Below, piece by piece: positions 5,597 through 12,308 of a DNA stretch of 15,192 nucleotides (within the stretch, counting starts at the first letter, position 1; each line of letters opens with the position of its first letter). The translations under genes were made by a program, and so were the position numbers. This stretch comes from Planctomycetota bacterium (GTDB lineage: Bacteria; Planctomycetota; JAMOSO01). The DNA is taken from positions 1 to 15,192 of the forward strand of contig JAMOSO010000018.1 of the NCBI GenBank assembly GCA_027063065.1. The letters run 5' to 3'. The notes beneath the pieces were generated by a model. The model worked only from the letters and a program-made list of their open reading frames with translations. It was not told where the DNA came from and searched no databases.

Positions 5597-6919
5597 ATGC
5601 ATACTATCTTACATATAGCACCACACTTAGGCGGAGGCGCTGGCACAGTAATTAGTATATTAATCGATGAAATATCCAAAAATAAAAACTGGCAACAAGA
5701 ACTTATTTGTTTTGAAAGCCTAAACGGGTACGCTCGGCAATGGAGCAAAAAAACTAATATAGAGATTAACGAAAACATCACCGCCGATAGCCAGTGGTTA
5801 CACGACAAAATAAGCAATGTCGATATTGTTCACTATCATTATTGGAACCACCCTGCAACCTCGCTATTTATGCACGCTTTCAAAGATAAACTAGCAAGAA
5901 TGGTTTTTTGGTCTCACCCCAACGGTTGCCATATCCCCTACCAATTCAATAGTGCAGTTTTGCAATTTCCAGAACTATTTTGTATCGCATCTAAATACAG
6001 CTTAAAAGCTAAAGCTATTAAACAACAAGATAAAAAATGGCAAATACAACATTTACGTTATGTGTTTTCCTGCGCCGGAACAAATAATTTTGAAAACACT
6101 ACTAATAAAAAACATTCTGAATTTTGTATTGGATACATTGGAACTGTCGACTATTGTAAAATGCATCGAAATTTTATATCCATTTGTAAAAATCTAAATA
6201 TACCTAATTTAAAAGTGATTGTATGCGGAGGCGAACAGCATCAAGCTATTGCAGAAGAAGCCAAAATACAAGCCCCTGAAATAGACTTTCATTTTCTTGG
6301 GAAAGTTAAAAATGTAAGACAAATCTTAGCGCAATTAGACCTGTTTATTTACCCTTTAGCAAAGGGTAATTACGGTACTGGTGAACAAGTTTTAATCGAA
6401 GCTATGAGCGCAGGTGTACCTCAAATAGTCTTAGACAATAGCCCAGAAGCATACGTAATCAAAAATAATGTTACAGGTTTAATTGCCAACGACACAAAAG
6501 ATTTTATACAAAAAACAAAATTATTGTATACCGACAAAAATTACAGACTTGCATTATCAAAACAATCAAAAGAATATGCTTGCCAGAATTACAATATTGA
6601 TACAACAGTCGATAATTGGTTACATATTTACAAAGAATTATTGACACGCCCCAAGAAAAAACATCACTTTAATCTTGAGCCACAATTAAACTATACACTA
6701 GGTATCAACTTGTTTTTACAAGCTTTGGGCAACTGCCAAGAAAGAGATATTTATTTAAAAGCTATTAAATATTATCCCAACCAAATGCCACAAAATATAA
6801 TAAATAAATTAAAACAACTACCTATAATTTTGCAAAGCAAAACCAGAGGTAGTATAAAACATTATAACTCATATTTTAATGACATAATGCTACAATATGT
6901 GATAAAAAATTTAGAATAA
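5597..6919 (+). CDS. GT4-type glycosyltransferase (GT-B fold)
   Basis: The product has 440 residues. The N-terminal half starts HTILHIAPHLGGGAGTVISILI, the acceptor domain with a glycine-rich loop. VDIVHYHYWNHP and MVFWSHPNGCHIPY follow. The C-terminal half contains IGYIGTVDYCKMHRNF, VIVCGGEQH, IDFHFLGKV, LDLFIYPLAKG and GTGEQVLIEAMSAGVPQIVLD, the donor-binding signature of GT4 enzymes. The first Glu of the EX7E motif is Gly260 here, while Glu268 is kept; some GT4 subgroups use this GTGEQ variant. Residues from about 345 on form a Lys-rich tail beyond the usual GT-B fold. It follows the SDR gene by three bases with a weak AAGG ribosome-binding site, closing the operon. Its 3' end converges with hldD, 36 bases away; no terminator is visible between them. 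Confidence 0.88.
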   Translation: MHTILHIAPHLGGGAGTVISILIDEISKNKNWQQELICFESLNGYARQWSKKTNIEINENITADSQWLHDKISNVDIVHYHYWNHPATSLFMHAFKDKLARMVFWSHPNGCHIPYQFNSAVLQFPELFCIASKYSLKAKAIKQQDKKWQIQHLRYVFSCAGTNNFENTTNKKHSEFCIGYIGTVDYCKMHRNFISICKNLNIPNLKVIVCGGEQHQAIAEEAKIQAPEIDFHFLGKVKNVRQILAQLDLFIYPLAKGNYGTGEQVLIEAMSAGVPQIVLDNSPEAYVIKNNVTGLIANDTKDFIQKTKLLYTDKNYRLALSKQSKEYACQNYNIDTTVDNWLHIYKELLTRPKKKHHFNLEPQLNYTLGINLFLQALGNCQERDIYLKAIKYYPNQMPQNIINKLKQLPIILQSKTRGSIKHYNSYFNDIMLQYVIKNLE

Positions 6920-6955
6920 TCTTTTATCCTTTAACTGGCATTGTTCAAAATAATT

Positions 6956-7915
6956 TTAAGACAAATGCCTAAAATTCAACAAATATTCTTGCACATACTC
7001 ATAAATAGCATCTTCTAAAGTGGTAAATTTGGAAGTATACCCCGCTTGTCTCAGACGTGATATTTCTGCTTTTGTATAATATTGATATTTATCTCTTAAT
7101 GACTCTGGCATATCGATATAAGTAATATTTGGCTCTTTACCTAAAGCCTTAAAAACACCAGCAGCCAAATCATAAAAACTTCTGGCAACACCTGTGCCTA
7201 GATTAAACAAACCATTTTTATTTGGGTTGTCAAAAAAATACAACATTACTGCCACCACATCTTTAACATACACAAAATCTCGTAATTGCCATCCATCTTC
7301 AAAACCATCTTTATAAGATTTAAACAATTTTACTTCACCTTTTTGTGCCTGAGGCAAAGCATGCAAAATTACTGATGCCATTTTGCCCTTATGATATTCA
7401 TTAGGCCCAAATACATTAAAAAATTTAAATCCAGTTATCTTATCTAGCCAACCATTATCACGAGCAATAATATCAAAATTATGTTTAGAATGACCGTATA
7501 AATTTAACGGTTTAAGCGTATCTAATTTATCAATATCGTCATCATAACCCTGTTCACCATCACCATATGTAGCTGCGGATGAAGCATAAATAAAGCGTAC
7601 ATTATTTTTTAATGACCAGCGTGCTAAAGTTTCCGTATAATCAGTGTTATTGCTTTGTAAATACTCGGCGTCTGTCTCCATAGTCGAAGAACAGGCGCCC
7701 ATGTGAAAAACAGCATCAATATTATTTAAATTGTCCAATTGTTTAATAAAAGTATGCTTATCGACAACTTGAGTGATATTTAAATTATCGATATTAGCTT
7801 TTTTATTAGCGTCATCTAAACAATCGACCACAAGGATATCATTAATACCTCTTTGGTTTAATGCCCAAACTAATGCTGAACCAATAAAACCACCTGCCCC
7901 AGTAACAACTATCAT
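6956..7915 (-). CDS. hldD: ADP-L-glycero-D-manno-heptose 6-epimerase
   Basis: Converts ADP-D-glycero-D-manno-heptose to ADP-L-glycero-D-manno-heptose, the donor for the LPS inner core; cytoplasmic. The 319 residues compare with 310 in E. coli. Seen are MIVVTGAGGFIGS (NADP site), HMGACSSTMETD, YASSAATYGDG, catalytic Tyr140 and Lys144 (same numbering as E. coli HldD), FKFFNVFGPNEYHKGKMAS, LRDFVYVKDV and GLFNLGTGVARSF. These are diagnostic for HldD rather than other extended SDRs. Its ATG overlaps the thrS stop (ATGA) with no independent promoter, so it is expressed with thrS. It argues for heptose-containing LPS in this organism. The adjacent glycosyltransferase operon points the opposite way, so it is a neighbour, not an operon partner. 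Confidence 0.95.
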   Translation of the reverse strand: MIVVTGAGGFIGSALVWALNQRGINDILVVDCLDDANKKANIDNLNITQVVDKHTFIKQLDNLNNIDAVFHMGACSSTMETDAEYLQSNNTDYTETLARWSLKNNVRFIYASSAATYGDGEQGYDDDIDKLDTLKPLNLYGHSKHNFDIIARDNGWLDKITGFKFFNVFGPNEYHKGKMASVILHALPQAQKGEVKLFKSYKDGFEDGWQLRDFVYVKDVVAVMLYFFDNPNKNGLFNLGTGVARSFYDLAAGVFKALGKEPNITYIDMPESLRDKYQYYTKAEISRLRQAGYTSKFTTLEDAIYEYVQEYLLNFRHLS

Positions 7916-9765
7916 AAAACCGACTCCAATAAATTAGTTGTCAATTTACGGGTGCGTACCTCATCCATAAAGGTTTGAATAAAATCCGCGCGACTACTTA
8001 CAAAAGTATCCATAGAACCGTAACGTCTTATGCTAACTTCTTTATTTTCAACCTCACGATCTCCAATAATTAACAATACGGGGATTTTTCGTTTTACATT
8101 TGTTCTGATTTTTTTATTAAAACTATGACTGCTATCATCTATTTCTAAACGGATACCCATACTGTGCAATTCTGCCTGTATTTCTTTAGCATATTCCATA
8201 TGCATTTCACCAACAGGTATAATACAAAGCTGAACTGGAGCCATCCAAGTTGGAAATGCACCCCCATAATATTCTAATAAGAAACTTAAAAATCGCTCAT
8301 GAGTAGACAAGGGTGCTCTATGAATAATTACTGGACGATGCTCTTTACCATCTTGGGCATTATAAGTTAATTCAAAATTATCTGGAGACAAAAAATCAAC
8401 CTGAATAGTCGAAACCGTTTCTTCTCTACCCATTAAGTTTTTAAACTGAATATCAACTTTAGGACCATAAAAAGCCGCTTCGCCCTCACCAAAATAAAAT
8501 GGAATATCCATCTCGACTAACACTTCTTCTAAGATTTTTTCTGCTCTATCCCACATGGCAGAATCACCCTTAAATTTGTATTTATTTTCTTGACCGCGAA
8601 CAGAAAGTCTAAAAGTATATTCTGTCAAACCAAATGTTTCATAAAACTCATTATACATTTGCATAACAGATTTAAATTCATCACGAATTTGATCTTCACG
8701 CACATACATATGTGCATCGTTCATAGTCATACACCTAACCCTAATCAAACCAGATAATTCTCCAGACTGCTCATATCTATAACAAGTGCCATATTCTGCA
8801 AAACGCAACGGTAATTCACGATATGAACGTGGGCGAGAACCATACATTAAATGATGGTGTGGACAGTTCATTGGCTTTAAAAAATACTCTTCTTTTTTGC
8901 CATCTTCCCCTTCGGCAATAAAAGGTGGAAACATCGATTCTCTATAAGCTGGCAAATGCTGAGATTTATGATACAAATCTGCTTTAGCTATATGTGGAGT
9001 CGCAACTGTTTTATAACCGTATTGAAATTCTTTTTCTTTAGCATATTTTTCTACTTCATCCCTTATGGCACTACCGTTTGGCAACCACATAGGTAAACCT
9101 TTACCTACTAAATCATCAAATAAGAATATTTCTAATTCTTTACCCAATTTTTTATGATCACGATCTTCTGCCAATTTGCGACGTTTTAAAAAACCATCTA
9201 ATTCCGCACGCGTTTCAAAACATAAAGCATAAATTCTAGTCAACATTTTATTGTTTTCATTGCCCATCCAGTATGCACCAGCAATTCTGTCTAATTTTAA
9301 TCCTTCCAAAGGTAAATCACTTGTTTTAACCACATGAGGACCTTCACATAAGTCACTAAATGTACCCATTTGATACCAAGAAAACTGATCAAAACCCTTA
9401 TCAACTAAATTTTTGATTTGTAACTTTTTATAGTCTTGGGATAATTCGTCTGCTTTCTTTAAAGAATCCTCTTGATTCAACACTACCCTAGTAATTTCAT
9501 GGGCTTGTTTGACGATTTTTTTCATTCTAGCTTGAATTTTTTTTAAGTCTGCTTCTTCTAAAGTGGTTTCACCAAAATCAAAATCATAATAAAAGCCATG
9601 CTCTACTGGGGGGCCAAAACCACATTTGGCCTCTGGAAATAAATCCATTACCGCAGTTGCTAATACATGAGCCATTGAATGTCGCATTCGATATAATGGA
9701 TTGTTATGCTCTGAAGCTATTTGCTCTGGATCGTGTGGACTTGATGAAATTGGTGTGTATGACAT
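7912..9765 (-). CDS. thrS: Threonyl-tRNA synthetase lacking the TGS domain
   Basis: Charges tRNA-Thr with threonine in the cytoplasm. It has 617 residues. Editing domain: HSMAH (His29, His33) and CEGPH (Cys140, His144) complete the HxxxH...CxxxH site that removes mischarged Ser. Class II catalytic core: motif 2 around RELPLRFAEYGTCYRYEQSG; the zinc ligands lie in KPMNCPHHH (Cys), MNDAHMY (His) and HRAPLSTHERF (His, motif 3). The anticodon-binding domain follows APVQLCIIPV to the end. Unlike the 642-residue E. coli enzyme, it starts directly before the editing domain: the N-terminal TGS (ubiquitin-like) domain is absent. A strong AAGGAGA ribosome-binding site precedes ATG 9765. The usual downstream partner infC is not here; hldD follows with a 4-base overlap. 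Confidence 0.97.
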   Translation of the reverse strand: MSYTPISSSPHDPEQIASEHNNPLYRMRHSMAHVLATAVMDLFPEAKCGFGPPVEHGFYYDFDFGETTLEEADLKKIQARMKKIVKQAHEITRVVLNQEDSLKKADELSQDYKKLQIKNLVDKGFDQFSWYQMGTFSDLCEGPHVVKTSDLPLEGLKLDRIAGAYWMGNENNKMLTRIYALCFETRAELDGFLKRRKLAEDRDHKKLGKELEIFLFDDLVGKGLPMWLPNGSAIRDEVEKYAKEKEFQYGYKTVATPHIAKADLYHKSQHLPAYRESMFPPFIAEGEDGKKEEYFLKPMNCPHHHLMYGSRPRSYRELPLRFAEYGTCYRYEQSGELSGLIRVRCMTMNDAHMYVREDQIRDEFKSVMQMYNEFYETFGLTEYTFRLSVRGQENKYKFKGDSAMWDRAEKILEEVLVEMDIPFYFGEGEAAFYGPKVDIQFKNLMGREETVSTIQVDFLSPDNFELTYNAQDGKEHRPVIIHRAPLSTHERFLSFLLEYYGGAFPTWMAPVQLCIIPVGEMHMEYAKEIQAELHSMGIRLEIDDSSHSFNKKIRTNVKRKIPVLLIIGDREVENKEVSIRRYGSMDTFVSSRADFIQTFMDEVRTRKLTTNLLESVL

Positions 9766-9788
9766 TTTATCTCCTTGTAACCTATTGA

Positions 9789-9818
9789 ACTATAATAAGT
9801 TACGATTTTGATCTGCAA
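9789..9818 (-). promoter_or_regulatory. Candidate sigma-70 promoter of thrS
   Basis: On the minus strand TTGCAG (9818-9813) and TATAGT (9794-9789) are separated by 18 bases. Start near 9782 would give a leader of under 20 bases containing the AAGGAGA ribosome-binding site, too short for T-box or operator-type leader control. No T-box signature was recognised in the rest of the 225-base gap before flgM. Confidence 0.45.
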
Positions 9819-9946
9819 CTCTTACATAAACGTATATAAGAATATTTACAATATAAATTGTTTTTTAAGATCGGTAATGTAAATGGTTAAGAATAGATAT
9901 TAACAACAAAAATACAACTAAAAGTTTTGCGCACTTAATGACGCAC

Positions 9947-9972
9947 TTTATTTAAATGATTATTTAAATAAA
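9947..9972. repeat. AT-only inverted repeat downstream of flgM
   Basis: TTTATTTAAAT (9947-9957) and ATTTAAATAAA (9962-9972) are perfect reverse complements around a GATT loop. Each arm contains the 8-bp palindrome ATTTAAAT, so the site is also a 12-bp-spaced direct repeat. It lies 18 bases beyond the flgM stop. With no GC pair in the stem it is a poor terminator; it may be a protein-binding site. Just to its left CGCACTT occurs twice (9930-9949). Confidence 0.5.
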
Positions 9973-9990
9973 CTTACCTTGGGTATAAAT

Positions 9991-10290
9991 TTACAAACCA
10001 CCCAAGGCACTGTCTATGGCAGAGTCAACAGCACTAAATAACTTTTCTTCAGTTATGTAGGTGCCTGCTTCAATTTCTGCTTTTATTCCTTGTATTTTTG
10101 TCTGACGTTCTGTTTGTCCGGCATTGCCAACTTTAGAGACTAGACTTCCTTGACTTGAAATCTCGACAGAATCAGACGGAGCTTTTTTAGACTCCTTGGC
10201 TAATCCCGATTCCTTATCATTACTCTTTTTCTTGGCAACCTTTCCGTACTCTTGCGCGGCTAAATTACGTCCTAATCCAGAGATATTCAT
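9991..10290 (-). CDS. flgM: Negative regulator of flagellin synthesis (anti-sigma-28 factor)
   Basis: The 99-residue protein is largely disordered and Lys/Ser-rich in its first half. It is followed by the FlgM signature: DSVEISSQGSLVSKV, then a helix with KIQGIKAEIEAGTYITEEKLFSAVDSAI. FlgM binds and inhibits FliA (sigma-28) until it is exported through the completed hook-basal body. The short length, the conserved 'IK-EI--GTY' helix and the absence of any other domain support the call. Translation starts at ATG 10290 after AAAGGA. It stands alone, facing away from hpf; flagellar structural genes are not adjacent. A sigma-28-like promoter lies 30 bases upstream, fitting the autoregulation known for this family. 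Confidence 0.87.
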   Translation of the reverse strand: MNISGLGRNLAAQEYGKVAKKKSNDKESGLAKESKKAPSDSVEISSQGSLVSKVGNAGQTERQTKIQGIKAEIEAGTYITEEKLFSAVDSAIDSALGGL

Positions 10291-10323
10291 TATAAAATCC
10301 TTTAAAAAGTTTTGTTACTTTCT

Positions 10324-10351
10324 TTATCGGCATTTAGTTACAAGATCTTTA
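10324..10351 (-). promoter_or_regulatory. Sigma-28 (FliA) type promoter of flgM
   Basis: On the minus strand TAAA (10351-10348) is followed 16 bases later by GCCGATAA (10331-10324). GCCGATAA is a perfect match to the FliA -10 consensus. The -35 TAAA core is present but the spacer is one base longer than the canonical 15, and the following GTTT reads GATC. Position just upstream of flgM makes functional sense. Confidence 0.6.
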
Positions 10352-10393
10352 ATATTTTATTTAATTAAAATTTCAGTAAAAGTGGCAAAAAAG

Positions 10394-10422
10394 ATGACAA
10401 GCATCGTTCAGACCATTATAAT
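10394..10422 (+). promoter_or_regulatory. Sigma-70 promoter of the hpf-yvcK-pts-pilM operon
   Basis: ATGACA (10394-10399), a 17-base spacer and TATAAT (10417-10422) give 11 of 12 consensus matches. Start near 10429 leaves a leader of about 28 bases with an AAGGAG ribosome-binding site. An imperfect 9-bp inverted repeat, TTATAATTG (10416-10424) and CAGTTATAA (10434-10442), covers the -10 and start point and could be an operator. Confidence 0.7.
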
Positions 10423-10456
10423 TGAGACAAACGCAGTTATAAGCAAAGGAGATGCT

Positions 10457-10756
10457 ATGGAAGTAACTATCACAGGAAGACACATGACTGTTCCAGGTAA
10501 AGTACAGGACAGGATTGTTGAAAAAATCGGTGGATTAGAAAAGTATCATGATAAAATACAAAGTATTAAGGTAGTAGTCGAAGAAAACGAAGCTAAAACC
10601 AGCGCCGAAATCGAAACCGTCATTAGCCTACCAGGACGTGACCCACTCGTTTTAACTGAAAAAGCAGAAAGTTTATTTGCTGCCATTGACATATTGCACG
10701 ATAAGGCAGAACGTCAATTAACAAAGTTAAAAGAAAAGTTAAAAAATCATAAATAG
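10457..10756 (+). CDS. hpf: Ribosome hibernation-promoting factor, short form
   Basis: A 99-residue HPF/YfiA-type protein that binds the 30S decoding region and silences ribosomes in stationary or stressed cells. It begins MEVTITGRHMTVPGKVQDRI, then KIGGLEKYHDKIQSIKVVVE, and ends with the helix IDILHDKAERQLTKLKEKL, the beta-alpha-beta-beta-beta-alpha order of the family. It lacks the roughly 80-residue C-terminal dimerisation domain of long HPF. ATG 10457 follows AAGGAG by five bases; the frame is open further upstream but that part overlaps the promoter and flgM. In many Gram-negatives hpf lies by rpoN and PTS genes; here HPr and enzyme I follow after yvcK, and the yvcK start is 16 bases downstream. 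Confidence 0.92.
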   Translation: MEVTITGRHMTVPGKVQDRIVEKIGGLEKYHDKIQSIKVVVEENEAKTSAEIETVISLPGRDPLVLTEKAESLFAAIDILHDKAERQLTKLKEKLKNHK

Positions 10757-10772
10757 TATATAGGGGCTAACA

Positions 10773-12005
10773 ATGTCCATCGACTGGATTTTTCCAGGAT
10801 TAAACATTAAACGATGGCTAGTTCTTATGGCCACGGGAATCTTGCTAACCTTTCTAGGTGGTGCAGGATTCTCGTTATTTTTAGTTTCAACCGATCAAGC
10901 TAAAGAATATTTCAAAATAATATCACCGATTTTTACATTGGCAGGCATTAGCATTATTGCCTACGGGTTAAATGGTATAGTCAAAGCCCTACTAAAGATA
11001 TTATCTGGCTCAAAAAAACAAACTAAAGTCTTAAATAAAGCTATGAAACGTTTTAGCTTAAGCGAAGGGCCTAAACTTGTGGTTTTTGGCGGTGGCACTG
11101 GCATGAGCAATTTATTAAAAGGCTTAAAAGAACATACTTCAAATATAACCGCAATTGTAACAGTCGCCGACAATGGTGGTCATTCTGGCATGTTACGCAA
11201 GGATTTAAGTATGCATCCACCTGGTGATATTAGACAATGCTTGATAGCGTTAGCAGACTCTGGTGAGGAACTTGGCGAATTAATGAATTATCGTTTTGAA
11301 ACAAACGATATGCAAGGATTCAATTTTGGCAATTTATTTTTAGCCGCGATGAATCAAATAAGTGGAGATTTTGCCAAAGCCGTAGAACAAACAAGTTTAA
11401 TATTAAATATCCGTGGCAAGGTAATACCAGCCTGCTCAAAAAGAGTATCATTAATTGCCAGTTATGCCGATGGGACACGCAGCACAGGAGAAGTAGAGGT
11501 AGGCAGTCGTAATAAAGAAATAACCAATTTAAAATTAAAGCCCGAGCCTGGTATGATACAAGAAGATATTAAACAAGCTTTAAAACAAGCCGAATTAATC
11601 ATCCTAAGCGCAGGTTCTTTATACACCTCTATTTTGCCAAATCTAATTGTCGATGGAATGTTAGATGCTATTAAGGCCAGTCCGGCAGAGGTGGTATATA
11701 TATGCAATACTATGACCGAGCCTGGTGAGACTTCCAATATGAGCTCATCCGAACACATTAAAGCCTTATACAAAATTACAGGACAAGACAATTGGATAGA
11801 TTCAATACTAATAAACAATAAAACTATTGCACCAGAGGTGCTTAATGCCTATGCTAAAAGTGGTTCACAGCCTATCGAGGTAGATTTGCAAGAATTAAAA
11901 AAACTTGGAATTAATATTATTTCGGGCTCTTTTGTAAAAGGGTGGGAAAATGCCCACCATGATTCAAGTGCGGTTGCATCCGCGCTGATACAACGAATGG
12001 GATAA
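10773..12005 (+). CDS. yvcK: Membrane-anchored YvcK/CofD-like protein (gluconeogenesis factor family)
   Basis: The 410 residues comprise about 90 N-terminal residues with two predicted membrane helices (15-38 and 49-70), then a CofD-like domain from about 100. Family blocks are KLVVFGGGTGMSNLLKGLK (nucleotide-binding loop, Gly106-Gly110), VTVADNGGHSGMLR, HPPGDIRQCL, NFGNLF, SAGSLYTSILPNL and CNTMTEPGETS. B. subtilis YvcK binds UDP-sugars and is needed for growth on gluconeogenic carbon and for cell shape; the related CofD makes coenzyme F420, but the 'PPGDIRQCL' and 'TMTEPGE' blocks fit YvcK better. The usual VADDGGSSG reads VADNGGHSG and GPGSLYTS reads SAGSLYTS, so binding details may differ. 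An AGGGG ribosome-binding site precedes the ATG. HPr follows two bases after the stop. Confidence 0.88.
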   Translation: MSIDWIFPGLNIKRWLVLMATGILLTFLGGAGFSLFLVSTDQAKEYFKIISPIFTLAGISIIAYGLNGIVKALLKILSGSKKQTKVLNKAMKRFSLSEGPKLVVFGGGTGMSNLLKGLKEHTSNITAIVTVADNGGHSGMLRKDLSMHPPGDIRQCLIALADSGEELGELMNYRFETNDMQGFNFGNLFLAAMNQISGDFAKAVEQTSLILNIRGKVIPACSKRVSLIASYADGTRSTGEVEVGSRNKEITNLKLKPEPGMIQEDIKQALKQAELIILSAGSLYTSILPNLIVDGMLDAIKASPAEVVYICNTMTEPGETSNMSSSEHIKALYKITGQDNWIDSILINNKTIAPEVLNAYAKSGSQPIEVDLQELKKLGINIISGSFVKGWENAHHDSSAVASALIQRMG

Positions 12006-12007
12006 TT

Positions 12008-12283
12008 ATGTCAGAAGAAATAACAAAATCAGTAATAGTTACAAACAAATTTGGTATTCATGCTCGTCCTGCTGCTAAATTAGTAGAGTGTGCCAGCGGA
12101 TTTAAAAGTGAAATTACAATAAATAAAGAGGGTATGCTGGTCAACGCAAAAAGCATTATGGAATTAATGACTTTGGGAGCCGCCTGTGGAACGGAATTAA
12201 CTGTGAAGTGTTGTGGAGATGATGCTCAGGAAGCATGTTCTTCAATTTCAGAATTATTAGCTGGAAATTTTGAAGTAGAGTAA
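12008..12283 (+). CDS. ptsH: Phosphocarrier protein HPr
   Basis: A 91-residue HPr that takes phosphate from enzyme I on His18 (GIHARPAAKLV) and passes it to EIIA proteins. A second site, Ser49 in NAKSIMELMTLGAACGTEL, matches the position phosphorylated by HPr kinase (HprK) in regulatory systems, but no hprK lies in this window. The ATG is two bases after the yvcK stop, so translation is coupled; the enzyme I gene follows after 25 bases. With no EII transporter gene nearby, it may act in a regulatory PTS; EIIA partners, if any, are elsewhere. Confidence 0.95.
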   Translation: MSEEITKSVIVTNKFGIHARPAAKLVECASGFKSEITINKEGMLVNAKSIMELMTLGAACGTELTVKCCGDDAQEACSSISELLAGNFEVE

Positions 12284-12308
12284 CAATTTATTGGCATGAA
12301 GGAATAAT

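Noticed and set aside
6920-6955. Bidirectional terminator between the convergent GT4 and hldD genes
   Set aside because: The 36-base gap shows no stable hairpin with flanking T-runs.
9766-9990. T-box or operator-type leader before thrS
   Set aside because: No T-box sequence or specifier structure was recognised, and the best promoter leaves under 20 bases of leader.
10383-10404. Sigma-54-like TGGCA...GC before hpf
   Set aside because: GG and GC are 15 bases apart rather than 10; the overlapping sigma-70 promoter is far better.
11462-11818. Antisense 118-residue frame inside yvcK, and similar antisense frames within ptsI and pilM
   Set aside because: They are opposite-strand shadows of well-supported coding sequence with no start signals of their own.
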